From UTCHB3 sp008363265 (GTDB lineage: Bacteria > Bacteroidota > Ignavibacteria > Ignavibacteriales > Ignavibacteriaceae), in NCBI GenBank assembly GCA_045863055.1, contig BTUW01000004.1:181194-245193 (forward strand): 64,000 bases of DNA. Reading direction: 5' to 3'. The notes under the pieces were generated by a model, which ran no database searches, was not told the DNA's origin, and saw nothing but the letters and a program-made list of their open reading frames with translations. The first letter of the stretch is position 1, and every line of letters starts with the position of its first letter. A program made the translations under genes and the position numbers. Shown piece by piece: positions 1-9,148 of the stretch.

Positions 1-1
1 T

Positions 2-1564
2 TCTCCACAGGGCCGCGCCATGAAAGTTTTTATTGTGTCAAAGGACACAGCGTTCACTCCCGCGGCCGCGAAACGATCAGGTAAACCCCTTCTTTTTATC
101 ATAAACGGTATCCACTCGGGTGAGATAGAAGGAAAGGATGCCTCGATGATCTTCCTTAGGGAAATGCTTGTCGAGGGTAAGCACCGGGAGATATACGACA
201 ATGTGAACATCGTTCTCGTCCCCATCTTCAGCGTTGACGGACATGAAAGGTCTTCCCCGTATAACCGGATAAACCAGGACGGTCCGGAGAACATGGGATG
301 GAGGGTGACAGCCCAAAATCTGAACCTGAACCGTGACTGGACGAAGGCCGAGGCCCCGGAAATGCAGGCGATGGTAAAACTCTTCAACGCTTGGGACCCG
401 GATATGATCATGGACAATCACACCACGAACGGTGCCGACTTCCAGTATACCGTTTCCTACGGTCTTGAGTACTTTGCCAACATGTCGCCCAACCTCGCTA
501 AACTTATACGGAAGAGTTTTCTTCCATACATCATCGAACAGGTCGAGGGTGCCGGATGGCTGGTTTCGCCCTATGTCGGTTTCAAGAACGACAAGGTTGA
601 AGACGGGATAATGGAGTGGGCATCACTTCCTAGATTTACAAACGGATACTCCGCAACCCGCAACAGGATCAGTTTCTGCGTCGAGACCCACATGATGAAA
701 CCATTTAAAGACCGTGTTTATGCCACCCTGGAGTGCATTAAAGCTACCGGTCAGTTCCTCGCGATGAATGGTAAGGTTGTTATAGAGGAGAACAGGAAAG
801 CCGACAATAACATGACCCTTTACACGGGAGAGAGCCCGGCCTGGCTACCGGTGAAATTTAAGCTTAAAGACACCACTTCGAAGACTTATCTCTGGAAGGG
901 GATCGAGTCGGTCACTGAGGCCAGTACCGTCTCAGGCGGAATGAAGACTGTGTACACCGGTAAAAAGTATCAGAAAGAAGTGCCGCACTACGATATTATC
1001 GAAGTGGTGGATTCTGTTAGAATGCCCGCCGGTTACATCATTCCGCCCGAGTACAGCCACATCGCGGAAAAGATTGCGATGCACGGGATCAAGGTCGAGG
1101 AAGTGAAAACCCCGGACAGGGTAAAGGTTGAGACCACAACCCTCCGCGATTTCAAGTTCGCTGACAGGCCATACGAAGGTCGCCACAGGGTCACTTATAA
1201 ATACGATACCCGGGTTGAGGAGGTTACAGTTCCTGCGGGTTCCTTCTATGTGGAGAGCAGGCAGAAGCTCTACAAGCTTATCGCTACTCTGCTCGAACCG
1301 AAGTCGGATGACTCATACCTCGCGTGGGGCTACTTCAACCAGATCTTTGAGATGAAGGAATATTACGAAGACTACGTGATGGAGCGGCTCGCGCCGGAAA
1401 TGCTGGCCAAAGATCCCTCCCTGAAAGCGGAGTTTGATAAGAAACTTGATCAGGATGAGAAGTTCAGGAATGATCCCAATTCACGGCTCTTCTGGCTCTA
1501 TCAGAGGTCACCGTGGTTCGACAAAAAGTATTGCGTTTACCCAATTTTAAAGGTGGTCAATTAA
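2..1564 (+). CDS. M14 family zinc carboxypeptidase, 5' partial
   Basis: The reading frame is open to the left window edge. The codons before the first ATG (position 20) read S-P-Q-G-R-A, which fits the 'G(R)xM' stretch usually found inside M14 proteins, so the true start lies outside. Numbered from that ATG, the zinc site is H32-x-x-E35 in NGIHSGE and H134 in DNHTTNG; E222 in the VETHMMKP stretch is the likely catalytic glutamate. The family removes C-terminal residues from peptides and is usually secreted or periplasmic; the signal peptide would be in the missing part. About 290 residues follow the catalytic core and are probably a beta-rich accessory domain. The stop overlaps the next start by one base (TAATG), so the two genes are likely co-transcribed. 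Confidence 0.85.
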   Translation, partial: SPQGRAMKVFIVSKDTAFTPAAAKRSGKPLLFIINGIHSGEIEGKDASMIFLREMLVEGKHREIYDNVNIVLVPIFSVDGHERSSPYNRINQDGPENMGWRVTAQNLNLNRDWTKAEAPEMQAMVKLFNAWDPDMIMDNHTTNGADFQYTVSYGLEYFANMSPNLAKLIRKSFLPYIIEQVEGAGWLVSPYVGFKNDKVEDGIMEWASLPRFTNGYSATRNRISFCVETHMMKPFKDRVYATLECIKATGQFLAMNGKVVIEENRKADNNMTLYTGESPAWLPVKFKLKDTTSKTYLWKGIESVTEASTVSGGMKTVYTGKKYQKEVPHYDIIEVVDSVRMPAGYIIPPEYSHIAEKIAMHGIKVEEVKTPDRVKVETTTLRDFKFADRPYEGRHRVTYKYDTRVEEVTVPAGSFYVESRQKLYKLIATLLEPKSDDSYLAWGYFNQIFEMKEYYEDYVMERLAPEMLAKDPSLKAEFDKKLDQDEKFRNDPNSRLFWLYQRSPWFDKKYCVYPILKVVN

Positions 1565-2271
1565 TGATAAAACCAGGTAAATACTTCTTTCTCGCTTTCT
1601 TTTTTCTGTATGGAGCTCTTCAGGCTCAGCCTGAAATTCCACTGAATGAATACGGACTCAAGGTGGTGAGTGACATTTCACTCTATCATGAACTTGTAGC
1701 TCTCGACAGCAGCAACGCGCTACTTGATCTTGAAATACTTATCCCAAATCTGAAAAAGGATGTAAAATACGCCACTACAGATAACGTGACGAAGCACGTC
1801 CTCTACGAAACCCCCGGCGTGTTTCTCAGGTTGCCTGCAGCCCATGCACTGAGAAATGTTGCCGCCGAACTTGCTCTGAACGGGATCGGTTTGGTGATTT
1901 ATGACGGTTACAGGCCGTATGCAGTAACGAAAAAGATATGGGAATTTGTCCTCGATGAAGATTTTGCCGCCAGCCCTAAAACGGGAAGCAGGCACAACCG
2001 GGGGTGTGCGATCGACCTTGGACTGTATGACCTGAAAACTGGCGAACTGCTCGAAATGCCCACGGTATTCGATGAATTCACCCCGAAAGCCGGACATGGA
2101 TATCAGGAGCTTCCGCTGAGTGTGCGTACCAACCGTGCTCTCCTGCGGAGCGTGATGGAGAAGCATGGCTTTCAGGTGCTCGAGAGCGAGTGGTGGCACT
2201 ATGACTTCAGAGACTGGAAAAAATTTGATCTAATGGATATTCCTTTCACCGTACTTCGATCGCCGAAGTGA
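1564..2271 (+). CDS. ddpX: D-alanyl-D-alanine dipeptidase, VanX/DdpX family, exported
   Basis: A 235-residue protein of the zinc D-Ala-D-Ala dipeptidase family. I chose the ATG at 1564 because it overlaps the upstream stop and begins a signal peptide (KYFFLAFFFLYGALQAQ). A longer start at 1513 would put extra residues before the signal. The family motif SxHxxGxAxD is present with H144 and D151, and the E-W-W-H motif gives E209 and H212; these make up the zinc site and catalytic glutamate. The likely role is recycling or turnover of D-Ala-D-Ala outside the cytoplasm. Nothing nearby resembles vanHA or vanRS, so this is probably a housekeeping enzyme rather than vancomycin resistance. Confidence 0.88.
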   Translation: MIKPGKYFFLAFFFLYGALQAQPEIPLNEYGLKVVSDISLYHELVALDSSNALLDLEILIPNLKKDVKYATTDNVTKHVLYETPGVFLRLPAAHALRNVAAELALNGIGLVIYDGYRPYAVTKKIWEFVLDEDFAASPKTGSRHNRGCAIDLGLYDLKTGELLEMPTVFDEFTPKAGHGYQELPLSVRTNRALLRSVMEKHGFQVLESEWWHYDFRDWKKFDLMDIPFTVLRSPK

Positions 2272-2317
2272 CGTTGGTAAGTATTTGGCGGAATATGAAA
2301 TATAAGGACACCTAAGA

Positions 2318-3811
2318 ATGGAAAAAGACGGTAAAAGCGATATCCTGACAGGAGAAGAGGTCTTCCGGAAGTTTTTCCACCTCGCGCTTGATCTTTTCGT
2401 CGTCCTGGATAGAGAGGGCAAGGTCGTTCGGTACGACAAAGCCTGGGAGAATCTCCTTGGCTACACTTCTGACGAGATATCAGGAAAGATATTTACAGAG
2501 TTTGTTCATCCCGATGACCGGGAGAGATCCTTGGCAGCTTTCAGGAGTATTTTCCAGACTGGAGAGCTGATCGACTTCACGATCTGCTACTACACGAAAA
2601 ACGGGAACAGAATTTACATCGAGTGGCGGGCATTCCTCGAGGCTGACAGGGTTTATTGTATCGCCCGGGATGTAACGAAACGGGTGGAGACAGAGATCGA
2701 ACTTAAAGAAAGCAAGGAAACCTACAAGTTCATCACTGAAAACATGACCGATGTGATCTGGGTGATGGATCCGTTCACGATGAAATTCATTTATCTCAGC
2801 CCATCGGTCGAAAAACTGAGGGGTTATAGGGTCGAAGAGGTAATGCAGCAGCCGATGGATGAGATGGTCACACCTGAATCCGCCGTGAGGACAGCCGAAT
2901 CACTAAAGGAAGCGATGGAGAATTACTTCGCAACCGGTGAATTTTATGAGAAAACCATAAGGATAGAGCAGCCTGTGAAAGGCGGTGGAACAGTCTGGAC
3001 CGAAGTGGTTAGCAGCCTCCTTAAAGACGCGGCAGGTAACCTCAGGATCATCGGAGTGACCAGGAACATTACAGAGAATCTTAAGATGGAGAATGAGCTG
3101 AAACAGAAAAACTCCGAACTTCAGCTCGCGAACAGCACCAGGGATAAGCTTCTCGCCGTTATTTCCCACGATCTGAGGAGCCCTTTCCATCCGATCCTGA
3201 ACATGTCTGACATCCTGATGACGGATCTCGAGATACTGACACCAAAGGAGACAAAACAGTTCGCGGAAGATATCCATAACTCAGCGGTGAAGGTGATGAA
3301 CCTGCTGGAGAACCTGCTGAAGTGGACCCGTGTTCAGGCCGGGGCACTCCCGTTCAACCCCGTGAGTGTCGACCTAAAAATCCTTGTGAAAGACACTCTG
3401 AACTCACTCAAGTACAATCTGCATACGAAGAACATTACCGTGGATGCTGTTCTCCCGGCGGGAATGGTGATTGAGGGGGATGTGTCGATGCTTCAGTCAC
3501 TGGTACAGAATCTCATAACCAACGCCATGAAGTTCAGTTATCCCGGCAGTATGATCGGGGTTTCACTTGCTCCCGAAGATGACAAGGTGATCCTCGTAGT
3601 TGCCGATCAGGGTGTGGGTATGACCGGGGAGCAAAAGGCCAGACTTTTTCTTGAACATGAGATCGCTTCAACACCCGGAACCTCGAACGAAAAGGGGAGC
3701 GGTTTGGGATTAAGGCTCTGTTTTGAGTTCGTGGCCAGGCACAAAGGAACCATCGAAGTTGAGACCGAACCGGGCAAAGGCACAAAATTTATTGTTAAAC
3801 TACCCAAATAA
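2318..3811 (+). CDS. PAS-PAS sensor histidine kinase, soluble
   Basis: A 497-residue kinase with no membrane segment. Two PAS folds occupy roughly residues 15-130 and 135-255, each ending in the usual 'RDVTKR' or 'RNITEN' type segment. The HisKA helix carries the phospho-acceptor H284 in SHDLRSPF. The ATPase domain shows the N box (NLITNAMKF), G1 (DQGVGM) and G2 (GSGLGLRL). It should sense a cytoplasmic signal through PAS and phosphorylate an unlinked regulator, since no response regulator is adjacent. Starts at an ATG with only a weak ribosome binding site, 46 bases after the dipeptidase gene. The decayed tRNA copy begins right after its stop. Confidence 0.88.
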   Translation: MEKDGKSDILTGEEVFRKFFHLALDLFVVLDREGKVVRYDKAWENLLGYTSDEISGKIFTEFVHPDDRERSLAAFRSIFQTGELIDFTICYYTKNGNRIYIEWRAFLEADRVYCIARDVTKRVETEIELKESKETYKFITENMTDVIWVMDPFTMKFIYLSPSVEKLRGYRVEEVMQQPMDEMVTPESAVRTAESLKEAMENYFATGEFYEKTIRIEQPVKGGGTVWTEVVSSLLKDAAGNLRIIGVTRNITENLKMENELKQKNSELQLANSTRDKLLAVISHDLRSPFHPILNMSDILMTDLEILTPKETKQFAEDIHNSAVKVMNLLENLLKWTRVQAGALPFNPVSVDLKILVKDTLNSLKYNLHTKNITVDAVLPAGMVIEGDVSMLQSLVQNLITNAMKFSYPGSMIGVSLAPEDDKVILVVADQGVGMTGEQKARLFLEHEIASTPGTSNEKGSGLGLRLCFEFVARHKGTIEVETEPGKGTKFIVKLPK

Positions 3812-3868
3812 TTTTGTTTAGTCCCGGAAAATTCCCAAGCTCAGAGTCTAATTTCGACAATTTAACGC

Positions 3869-3952
3869 TACGAGAAAGAGCATTTGGTGGCTCGTCAGGC
3901 TCATAACCCGAAGGTAGAAGGTTCAATTCGCCGCGGCGAACGGCCCGCGCTA
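3869..3952 (+). pseudogene. Decayed copy of the initiator tRNA-Met locus
   Basis: This stretch aligns base for base with the intact tRNA at 4381. The anticodon arm (CTCATAACCCGAAGG) is retained, but the acceptor 5' strand has changed so that it no longer pairs. The T arm contains an extra 14-bp palindrome (TTCGCCGCGGCGAA, 3927-3940) in place of three bases. The copy extends beyond the gene: the upstream TTTG and 'GACAATTTAAC' (3855-3866) match the real promoter region but the -7 box is lost, and a mutated version of the downstream terminator follows (about 3958-3992). It is therefore a duplicated tRNA transcription unit in decay. Confidence 0.75.
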
Positions 3953-4028
3953 CAAAGGAAAGTCTGGTTTCACAAGAAGTAGGGCTTATTTCTTGACCGA
4001 TAGTTGAATCTCCTTTCGAGTTAGTTGC

Positions 4029-4274
4029 ATGAAAAAGTATTTCGTTTACATAATTTTAAGCGCAGAAGGATTAAAGTACACCGGCATGACGGAAGACCTT
4101 GAAAAGAGGCTGGCAGAACATAATTGCAAATCTCTTTCGCTATGGACCAAAAGAGGGAATGACTGGAAATTGGCATACACCGAAGTGTTCGACAGCAAGG
4201 CGGATGCGTTGAAAAGAGAGAAATGGCTAAAAACCGGAGTTGGCAGAGAGTTTCTTAGGAGTAAGGGGTTATAA
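4029..4274 (+). CDS. Small GIY-YIG domain nuclease
   Basis: An 81-residue single-domain protein of the UPF0213/YhbQ-like GIY-YIG group. The N-terminal YIILSAEGLKYTGMT stretch is the GIY...YIG signature with the usual T in place of I. The conserved basic helix follows (LEKRLAEHN), and the C-terminal EKWLKTG carries the presumed metal-binding glutamate. Length is normal for the group. Members are presumed DNA nucleases, but cellular roles are poorly known. The gene lies between the decayed and intact copies of the same tRNA locus, so it may have arrived with the duplication; that is inference. Confidence 0.8.
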   Translation: MKKYFVYIILSAEGLKYTGMTEDLEKRLAEHNCKSLSLWTKRGNDWKLAYTEVFDSKADALKREKWLKTGVGREFLRSKGL

Positions 4275-4324
4275 CCCCAAGATTATTGGGAAAATCTGTC
4301 AAACTTAGAAAACTCCTAAATAAT

Positions 4325-4355
4325 TTTGTAAATTTCCGAAACTTCACTATATTTG
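4325..4355 (+). promoter_or_regulatory. Promoter of the initiator tRNA, TTTG-N19-TATATTTG
   Basis: TTTG at 4325-4328 and TATATTTG at 4348-4355 are separated by exactly 19 bases, the consensus of the Bacteroidota-type housekeeping sigma factor. The expected start site is near 4362, about 19 bases before the tRNA. Confidence 0.7.
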
Positions 4356-4380
4356 TAGTCTAGTTTTGACAATTTAACAC

Positions 4381-4453
<73 letters not shown>

Positions 4454-4454
4454 C

Positions 4455-4815
4455 AAGAAATAAAAGCCTGATTTTATAAGAAGTCAGGCTTTTTTGTTAT
4501 TGGCAATCGTGAACCCGAAGGTTGTTGGTTCAATTCGCCGCGGCGAACGGCCCCCGCTACAAAAAATAAAAGCCTGGTTTTACAAGAAGTCAGGCTTTTT
4601 TGTTATTGGCAATAGTGAACCCGAAGGTTGTTGGTTCAATTCGCCGCGGCGAACGGCCCCCGCTACAAAAAATAAAAGCCTGGTTTTACAAGAAGTCAGG
4701 CTTTTTTGTTATTGGCAATAGTGAACCCGAAGGTTGTTGGTTCAATTCGCCGCGGCGAACGGCCCCCGCTACTAGAAATAAAAGCCTGGTTTTACAAGAA
4801 GCCGGGCTTTTGTAT
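4455..4815 (+). repeat. Three 106-bp tandem units of tRNA 3' fragment plus terminator
   Basis: Units are 4455-4560, 4561-4666 and 4667-4772, each exactly 106 bp, followed by a fourth terminator half (4773-4815). Each unit carries an intrinsic terminator (AAGCCTG...CAGGCTTTTTT), then 'GAACCCGAAGGTTGTTGGTTCAA', the 14-bp palindrome TTCGCCGCGGCGAA, and the tRNA 3' end CGGCCCCCGCTAC. Units 2 and 3 are almost identical, so expansion is recent. No unit could fold as a complete tRNA because the 5' half is missing. Repetitive reading frames here (such as 4494-4721 and 4600-4863) are by-products of the repeat and not genes. The 590 bp between the GIY-YIG gene and the next gene hold only the tRNA, its promoter and this array. 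Confidence 0.9.
4462..4496 (+). terminator. Intrinsic terminator of the initiator tRNA
   Basis: Stem AAGCCTGA/TCAGGCTT followed by a T run. The same hairpin is repeated at about 4568, 4674 and 4780 in the tandem units. Confidence 0.85.
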
Positions 4816-4875
4816 TTTAAAGCGTTGATTTCAATTTTTCATCAGCAGTGGCTTTCCAATTAAATGGAGTTGAAA

Positions 4876-6615
4876 ATGAAGCGCGAACACCACTTCCTGC
4901 AGTTTTACCTGACACTCATTTTGTCTTTTCTGATATCACCCCTCCTCCACTCACAGGATTCAATGTGGACGAAAACTTTCGGTGGCACCAATATCGACGC
5001 CGCGTACGCGATCGAAGAGACCGGTGACGAAGGGTACATCATAGCCGGCTATACAAGATCTTATGGAACGGCTTCCGGCAGAAACCTCTGGCTTTTCAGA
5101 ACCGCTAAAAACGGAGATCTGATCTGGAATAAAACCTTTGGCGGCAACAGCGACGATGAAGCCGCGGCCGGGAAGCAAACCCTCGACGGCGGGTTCATAG
5201 CGGCCGGTTACACTTCTTCATTCGGAGCCGGTGCCAAAGATGTTTTCGTTGTAAGAACAGATTCCGCGGGAAACGAGGTGTGGAGCAGGGCTTTCGGCGG
5301 TACATCTGATGAGGAGGCATATGCTCTTGAAGTGCTTCCCGATGGAGGTTTTATCATTGCCTGCGCCACTTCTTCAGCCACAGCTGGCAGCAGGGATGGA
5401 TGGCTTATACGCCTGACATCGGCCGGGAACATCCTTTGGGATAAAAAATTCGGTGGTCTCAGCACAGATGGATTTCGTGGGCTCCAGCGAACCTCTGACA
5501 ATGGGTTCATTCTAACCGGTTGGACAGCTTCCGACGGTGCCGGTGTCCTCGGAAACGCCTGGCTCGTAAAAACCGACAGTTCAGGAAACATACTTTTTAA
5601 TAAAAACTTCGGCGGATCAGATGCCGACAGGGGACTCTCTGTTCAGCAAACAGCCGATGGTGGCTATATCCTCACGGGCTATACTGCTTCCACAGGCGCG
5701 GGACTGGATGACATGTACCTGATCAGAACCGACGCCTCAGGGAATCTGGTGTGGGCGAAAACCTTCGGCAGTACAGGCCGAGATTATGGAAACGCGGTAA
5801 AGCAGACCGCCGATGGCGGCTTCCTGATCGCCGGTTACACTCTCTCCTATGGAGCGGGAAGTGAGGATCTTTGGCTGGTGAAAACGGATAACGCGGGTAA
5901 CCAACTCTGGCATAAAACTTATGGCGGAACCGCCGCTGATGTGGCAAACTCGATGGATCTCACCACCGATGGGGGTTATGTAATTGTTGGATACACGCTT
6001 TCATCCGGCGCAGGTGTTCACGATGCCTGGCTGTTAAGGACAGTACCTTCAGTTGTCCCCGTTGAGTTGGTATCTTTTTCGGCAAATGGTACCGAAGAGG
6101 GTATGCTGCTGGAATGGACAACTGCATCGGAAGTTAATAATCAAGGATTTGAGATCCAGCGAAGCGGGGACATGATCAGTTTCGTTGCACTTGATTTTGT
6201 CCATGGCAAGGGGACGACAACCGTTGGACAGAATTACTCATATCTGGATAAAAGTCCGACGAGCGGCATAAACTATTACCGTCTGAAACAAATCGACCTG
6301 AATGGTGATTTCCACTACTCCGGCGTGATCGAGTGGAGCGGAAGCCCGGTCGGTTCTTATTCACTTGGGCAGAATTATCCTAATCCATTTAATCCGTCAA
6401 CCGTTATAAGTTACACTTTGCCGGCTACGGGTTTTGTGGAATTGAAAGTTTTTAATTCGAAAGGCGAACTGGTAAGGATTCTCGTAAGAAGTGTGGTTCA
6501 GGCTGGAGAAAACTCGGTTGAATTCGATGCAAGTGGGCTTCCTTCCGGGGCTTATTTCTACCGTCTGGAATCAAATGGAATTGCTCTCTCAGGTAAAATG
6601 CTCCTATTAAAATGA
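4876..6615 (+). CDS. Secreted seven-repeat beta-propeller protein with T9SS sorting domain
   Basis: I chose the ATG at 4876 because a GGAG sequence lies just before it and it opens a clear signal peptide (LTLILSFLISPLLHSQ); an in-frame ATG at 4864 precedes that ribosome site. The body holds seven repeats of about 52 residues, each starting W-x-K-x-F-G-G and containing D-G-G-[FY]-I-x-x-G-Y-T and R-T-D-x-x-G-N, which suggests a seven-bladed propeller. A fibronectin-like linker (VPVELVSFSA) leads to the C-terminal 'LGQNYPNPFNPST' sorting domain, so the protein should be exported by type IX secretion and held at or released from the surface. Ligand unknown. Confidence 0.85.
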   Translation: MKREHHFLQFYLTLILSFLISPLLHSQDSMWTKTFGGTNIDAAYAIEETGDEGYIIAGYTRSYGTASGRNLWLFRTAKNGDLIWNKTFGGNSDDEAAAGKQTLDGGFIAAGYTSSFGAGAKDVFVVRTDSAGNEVWSRAFGGTSDEEAYALEVLPDGGFIIACATSSATAGSRDGWLIRLTSAGNILWDKKFGGLSTDGFRGLQRTSDNGFILTGWTASDGAGVLGNAWLVKTDSSGNILFNKNFGGSDADRGLSVQQTADGGYILTGYTASTGAGLDDMYLIRTDASGNLVWAKTFGSTGRDYGNAVKQTADGGFLIAGYTLSYGAGSEDLWLVKTDNAGNQLWHKTYGGTAADVANSMDLTTDGGYVIVGYTLSSGAGVHDAWLLRTVPSVVPVELVSFSANGTEEGMLLEWTTASEVNNQGFEIQRSGDMISFVALDFVHGKGTTTVGQNYSYLDKSPTSGINYYRLKQIDLNGDFHYSGVIEWSGSPVGSYSLGQNYPNPFNPSTVISYTLPATGFVELKVFNSKGELVRILVRSVVQAGENSVEFDASGLPSGAYFYRLESNGIALSGKMLLLK

Positions 6616-6650
6616 AGCCATTGTCTTGAGGCGGAAGTGCCAAAATTGAA

Positions 6651-6678
6651 AAAGCCGGTTTCAGAACCGGCTTTTTTT
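6651..6678. terminator. Bidirectional intrinsic terminator
   Basis: Perfect 10-bp stem AAAGCCGGTT/AACCGGCTTT with a TCAG loop and A and T runs on either side. It lies between two convergent genes, and the T run overlaps the stop codon of the minus-strand methyltransferase. Confidence 0.85.
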
Positions 6679-7567
6679 ATTTCTTTGCTACAAGTGTTTC
6701 GAAATAGACATCCTTACCCAGAAGATTTCCGATCATCTCGATCGGGAAGAGGAAGATCAGCGAGATCCAGAATGCCTTTGATCCAAAAGGCGAGCCAAGG
6801 AACTCCATTTTTCTTCCAAAATTCCTGAAGTATCTGATCTCAAGTCCAGCCCTCTTAATAATAAAAGGCAACGACTTGTTGTTGAAACCGACAACATGGT
6901 ATGGCGTATCGAAAGGTTTGATCTTCTCAGAGATCCCTTTTCTTCCAGCGACCTTAAAAGCGATTTTTCTGATAATATTAAAAAGACTGTCTTCATTCGG
7001 AACCCCGATATAGAGCAACCCGCCGGGGTTTAAGAGCTTCTCGATTTTTTGCAGATACTCGAAGGGGTTGAGAACATGCTCCATTACTGAATCGAGATAT
7101 ATAAAATCGTAGTGGTTCTTGGGCAGATCAAGTTCGATGAACTTCCCTTGAATGAATCTGATACCTTCTTTTTTAGCTTCCGGAACCCGTAGATCAACTA
7201 TATCAACCCCTGTTACATCCCAACCCCTTTGCAGGCCTTTTATCAGTGTCTTTCCTTCACCTGTGCCAACATCGAGAAATTTTATCTCTTTCCGGCCATT
7301 CAGAAGCTCCATGGCCTTCTCGAATCTTCCGGTAAGTTCCTGGTCCCTCTTCTTCACAAGCCACCCGGACTGTGAGCCGAAATATTCCGCTCCGTAAAGC
7401 TTAGCCCAATCTCCGTCACTGAAAGCTATCAGTGGTGAAACGAAATAGGTCTCACACTCTCTGCACTGAACTATCCTATAGTCGCGATCAACCATTCGAG
7501 CGCTGATGGCGTTAGTCTTGGGTTTGCCTAGTGATTTGTTGTTAACTGATCCGCAAGAGGGGCACAA
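6677..7567 (-). CDS. Class I SAM-dependent methyltransferase with N-terminal zinc ribbon
   Basis: A 296-residue protein. Two cysteine pairs near the N terminus (CPSC at residues 2-5, CREC near 35) suggest a small zinc ribbon. The Rossmann core follows with motif I FLDVGTGEGK near residue 96 and the acidic end of strand 2 (VTGVDI). YDFIYLDSVMEHV is the post-motif region typical of UbiG/Methyltransf_23-like enzymes. The substrate cannot be told; proteins of this layout often sit in surface-polysaccharide loci, but no such genes are adjacent. The start is a TTG, the only plausible one that keeps the first cysteine pair. Confidence 0.75.
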   Translation of the reverse strand: MCPSCGSVNNKSLGKPKTNAISARMVDRDYRIVQCRECETYFVSPLIAFSDGDWAKLYGAEYFGSQSGWLVKKRDQELTGRFEKAMELLNGRKEIKFLDVGTGEGKTLIKGLQRGWDVTGVDIVDLRVPEAKKEGIRFIQGKFIELDLPKNHYDFIYLDSVMEHVLNPFEYLQKIEKLLNPGGLLYIGVPNEDSLFNIIRKIAFKVAGRKGISEKIKPFDTPYHVVGFNNKSLPFIIKRAGLEIRYFRNFGRKMEFLGSPFGSKAFWISLIFLFPIEMIGNLLGKDVYFETLVAKK

Positions 7568-7647
7568 ATTGAGATTCCGGAAATTTTATGATACAAACCT
7601 TCAAAAATACCAAAAAATGGGGTATTTGTGGGTCTCTAATGAATTAA

Positions 7648-8793
7648 TCACAATTTTTGCAGGAAAGCCAACATCCGTTCCGCCCCTTCCTTGATCACTT
7701 CATCTTTTTTGGCGAAACAGACCCTGATTTTCTTCCCGGAGTACTCTCCCGAATAAAAGGGGGAGAGGGGAATGACCGCTGTGCCGGCTTCGGCGGTCAG
7801 GCGCTTCGAAAATGTGAAATCATCATCATTGGAGTAGGCTGAATAGTCGAATATCTGGAAGTATGTTCCTTCAGCGGGTGTGAATTTAAGGTTGGTGCCT
7901 GCGAAGAAGCCATTCAGGTAGTCCCTCTTTTTCTGGTAGAACTCGCTGAGATGGAGATAGTGTTCAGGATCCTTTAGAAATTCAGCGTACGAAGCCTGAG
8001 CAGGAGTGTTAACCGCGAACACAGTGAACTGATGTATCTTTCTGAACTCGGCAATATATTTTGCAGGCGCGGCAACATATCCCACTTTCCAGCCTGTGGC
8101 GTGGAAGGTCTTACCAAAAGATGAGATAACGAGAGATCTTTCCGCAAGTTCCGGGCATCTCGCCATGCTGAGGTGCTGCCTTCCATCGAAGATGATGTGT
8201 TCGTAAACCTCGTCGGAGATGATCGTGATGTTCGTATCCCGTACGATCGCGGTCAGTGCCTCGATATCTTCCGCGTGAAATGCCGAGCCAAGCGGATTGT
8301 GAGGCGAATTAAGAACGATCATAGAAGTTCTTGGAGTGACCGCGTCTTTTATCCGGTCCCAGTCGAATCGAAAATTGTCGTCAATCGGAACGGGTACCGG
8401 CACTCCGCCATTAAGGACCACCGACGGATAATATGAATCATAGGCCGGCTCGATGATTATTACCTCATCACCGGGAAAGACGAGGGCGTTGAACGCCGTA
8501 AATAGTGCCTGAGTGGCTCCTGCCGTAATGTTTATTTCTGTATCCGGGTTGTAGTATCTTCCGTAGTCGCGCTGTATCTTCTTTGATATCTCCTCCCTGA
8601 GCTGGGGCAAGCCCGGCATGGGCGCATACTGGTTGTTGCCTGCGCGCATGTTCTGATCCATCAATTCGATCAGACCGGGCGCGAGGTCAAAATCAGGGAA
8701 ACCCTGTGAGAGGTTTATTGCGTTATGTTCCCTCGCGAGGGCTGACATCACCGCGAAAATACTGGTTGGGGCTCCGGGAAGTTTACTCCTCAT
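7648..8793 (-). CDS. PLP aminotransferase class I/II, methionine aminotransferase type
   Basis: A 381-residue fold-type I enzyme. NLSQGFPDF near residue 30, the N-S-P-H-N-P-L-G stretch that contacts PLP, SDEVYEHI, and the Schiff-base lysine in SSFGKTFHATGWKVGY are all present. The pattern is closest to YbdL, which transaminates methionine and aromatic amino acids with 2-oxo acids, and to kynurenine aminotransferases; the exact substrate is inferred. The start overlaps the YjbR-like gene by 11 bases, so aminotransferase, YjbR and the M1 peptidase form one minus-strand transcription unit. Confidence 0.82.
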   Translation of the reverse strand: MRSKLPGAPTSIFAVMSALAREHNAINLSQGFPDFDLAPGLIELMDQNMRAGNNQYAPMPGLPQLREEISKKIQRDYGRYYNPDTEINITAGATQALFTAFNALVFPGDEVIIIEPAYDSYYPSVVLNGGVPVPVPIDDNFRFDWDRIKDAVTPRTSMIVLNSPHNPLGSAFHAEDIEALTAIVRDTNITIISDEVYEHIIFDGRQHLSMARCPELAERSLVISSFGKTFHATGWKVGYVAAPAKYIAEFRKIHQFTVFAVNTPAQASYAEFLKDPEHYLHLSEFYQKKRDYLNGFFAGTNLKFTPAEGTYFQIFDYSAYSNDDDFTFSKRLTAEAGTAVIPLSPFYSGEYSGKKIRVCFAKKDEVIKEGAERMLAFLQKL

Positions 8794-9148
8794 CTGCTAT
8801 CCTTTTCAATTCTTCTTTAAGTTTCTTTGGCAAAGAGTTGGCAACGAGATCGTATGAGTGATCCACCAGTTCAAGAACAAGTTTTACCGGAACCGAACCG
8901 TCAAACTGCACTGTGTTCCAGTGTACTTTGTTCATGTGGTATCCGGGTGAGATCCCGTCGTACTCTTCACGGAGATCAAGTGCCCGCTCCGGATCGCACT
9001 TCAGGTTGATGCTCCCGGGGTGGTCAAGTGAAATTATCGCGAAGATCTTTCCCATTACTTTATAGACGGGGGAGTCTTCATCGAAGGGGAGTCCCTCTTC
9101 CACTCCGGGTTTTGCGAGACAATATTCTCTAACTTTTTCGAGGATCAT
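8783..9148 (-). CDS. MmcQ/YjbR family protein
   Basis: A 121-residue single-domain protein with the family pattern: an N-terminal helix (REYCLAKPGVEEGLPF), then GKIFAIISL, the NLKCDPERALDLREEY core and the MNKVHWNTV stretch. These proteins have a CyaY-like fold; a DNA-binding role has been suggested but no function is settled. It overlaps both neighbours (one base with the M1 peptidase stop, 11 bases with the aminotransferase start), which indicates translational coupling. Confidence 0.85.
   Translation of the reverse strand: MILEKVREYCLAKPGVEEGLPFDEDSPVYKVMGKIFAIISLDHPGSINLKCDPERALDLREEYDGISPGYHMNKVHWNTVQFDGSVPVKLVLELVDHSYDLVANSLPKKLKEELKRIADEE

Noticed and set aside
1564..2271. Vancomycin-resistance VanX
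   Set aside because: No vanH, vanA or vanRS partners, and a signal peptide points to an exported recycling enzyme.
4455..4815. CRISPR array
   Set aside because: The 106-bp units are identical from end to end with no variable spacers, and contain tRNA and terminator sequence; no cas genes are present.
4494..4863. Two small repetitive proteins
   Set aside because: They translate the tandem tRNA-terminator repeat itself and repeat the same peptide; no ribosome site or family resemblance.
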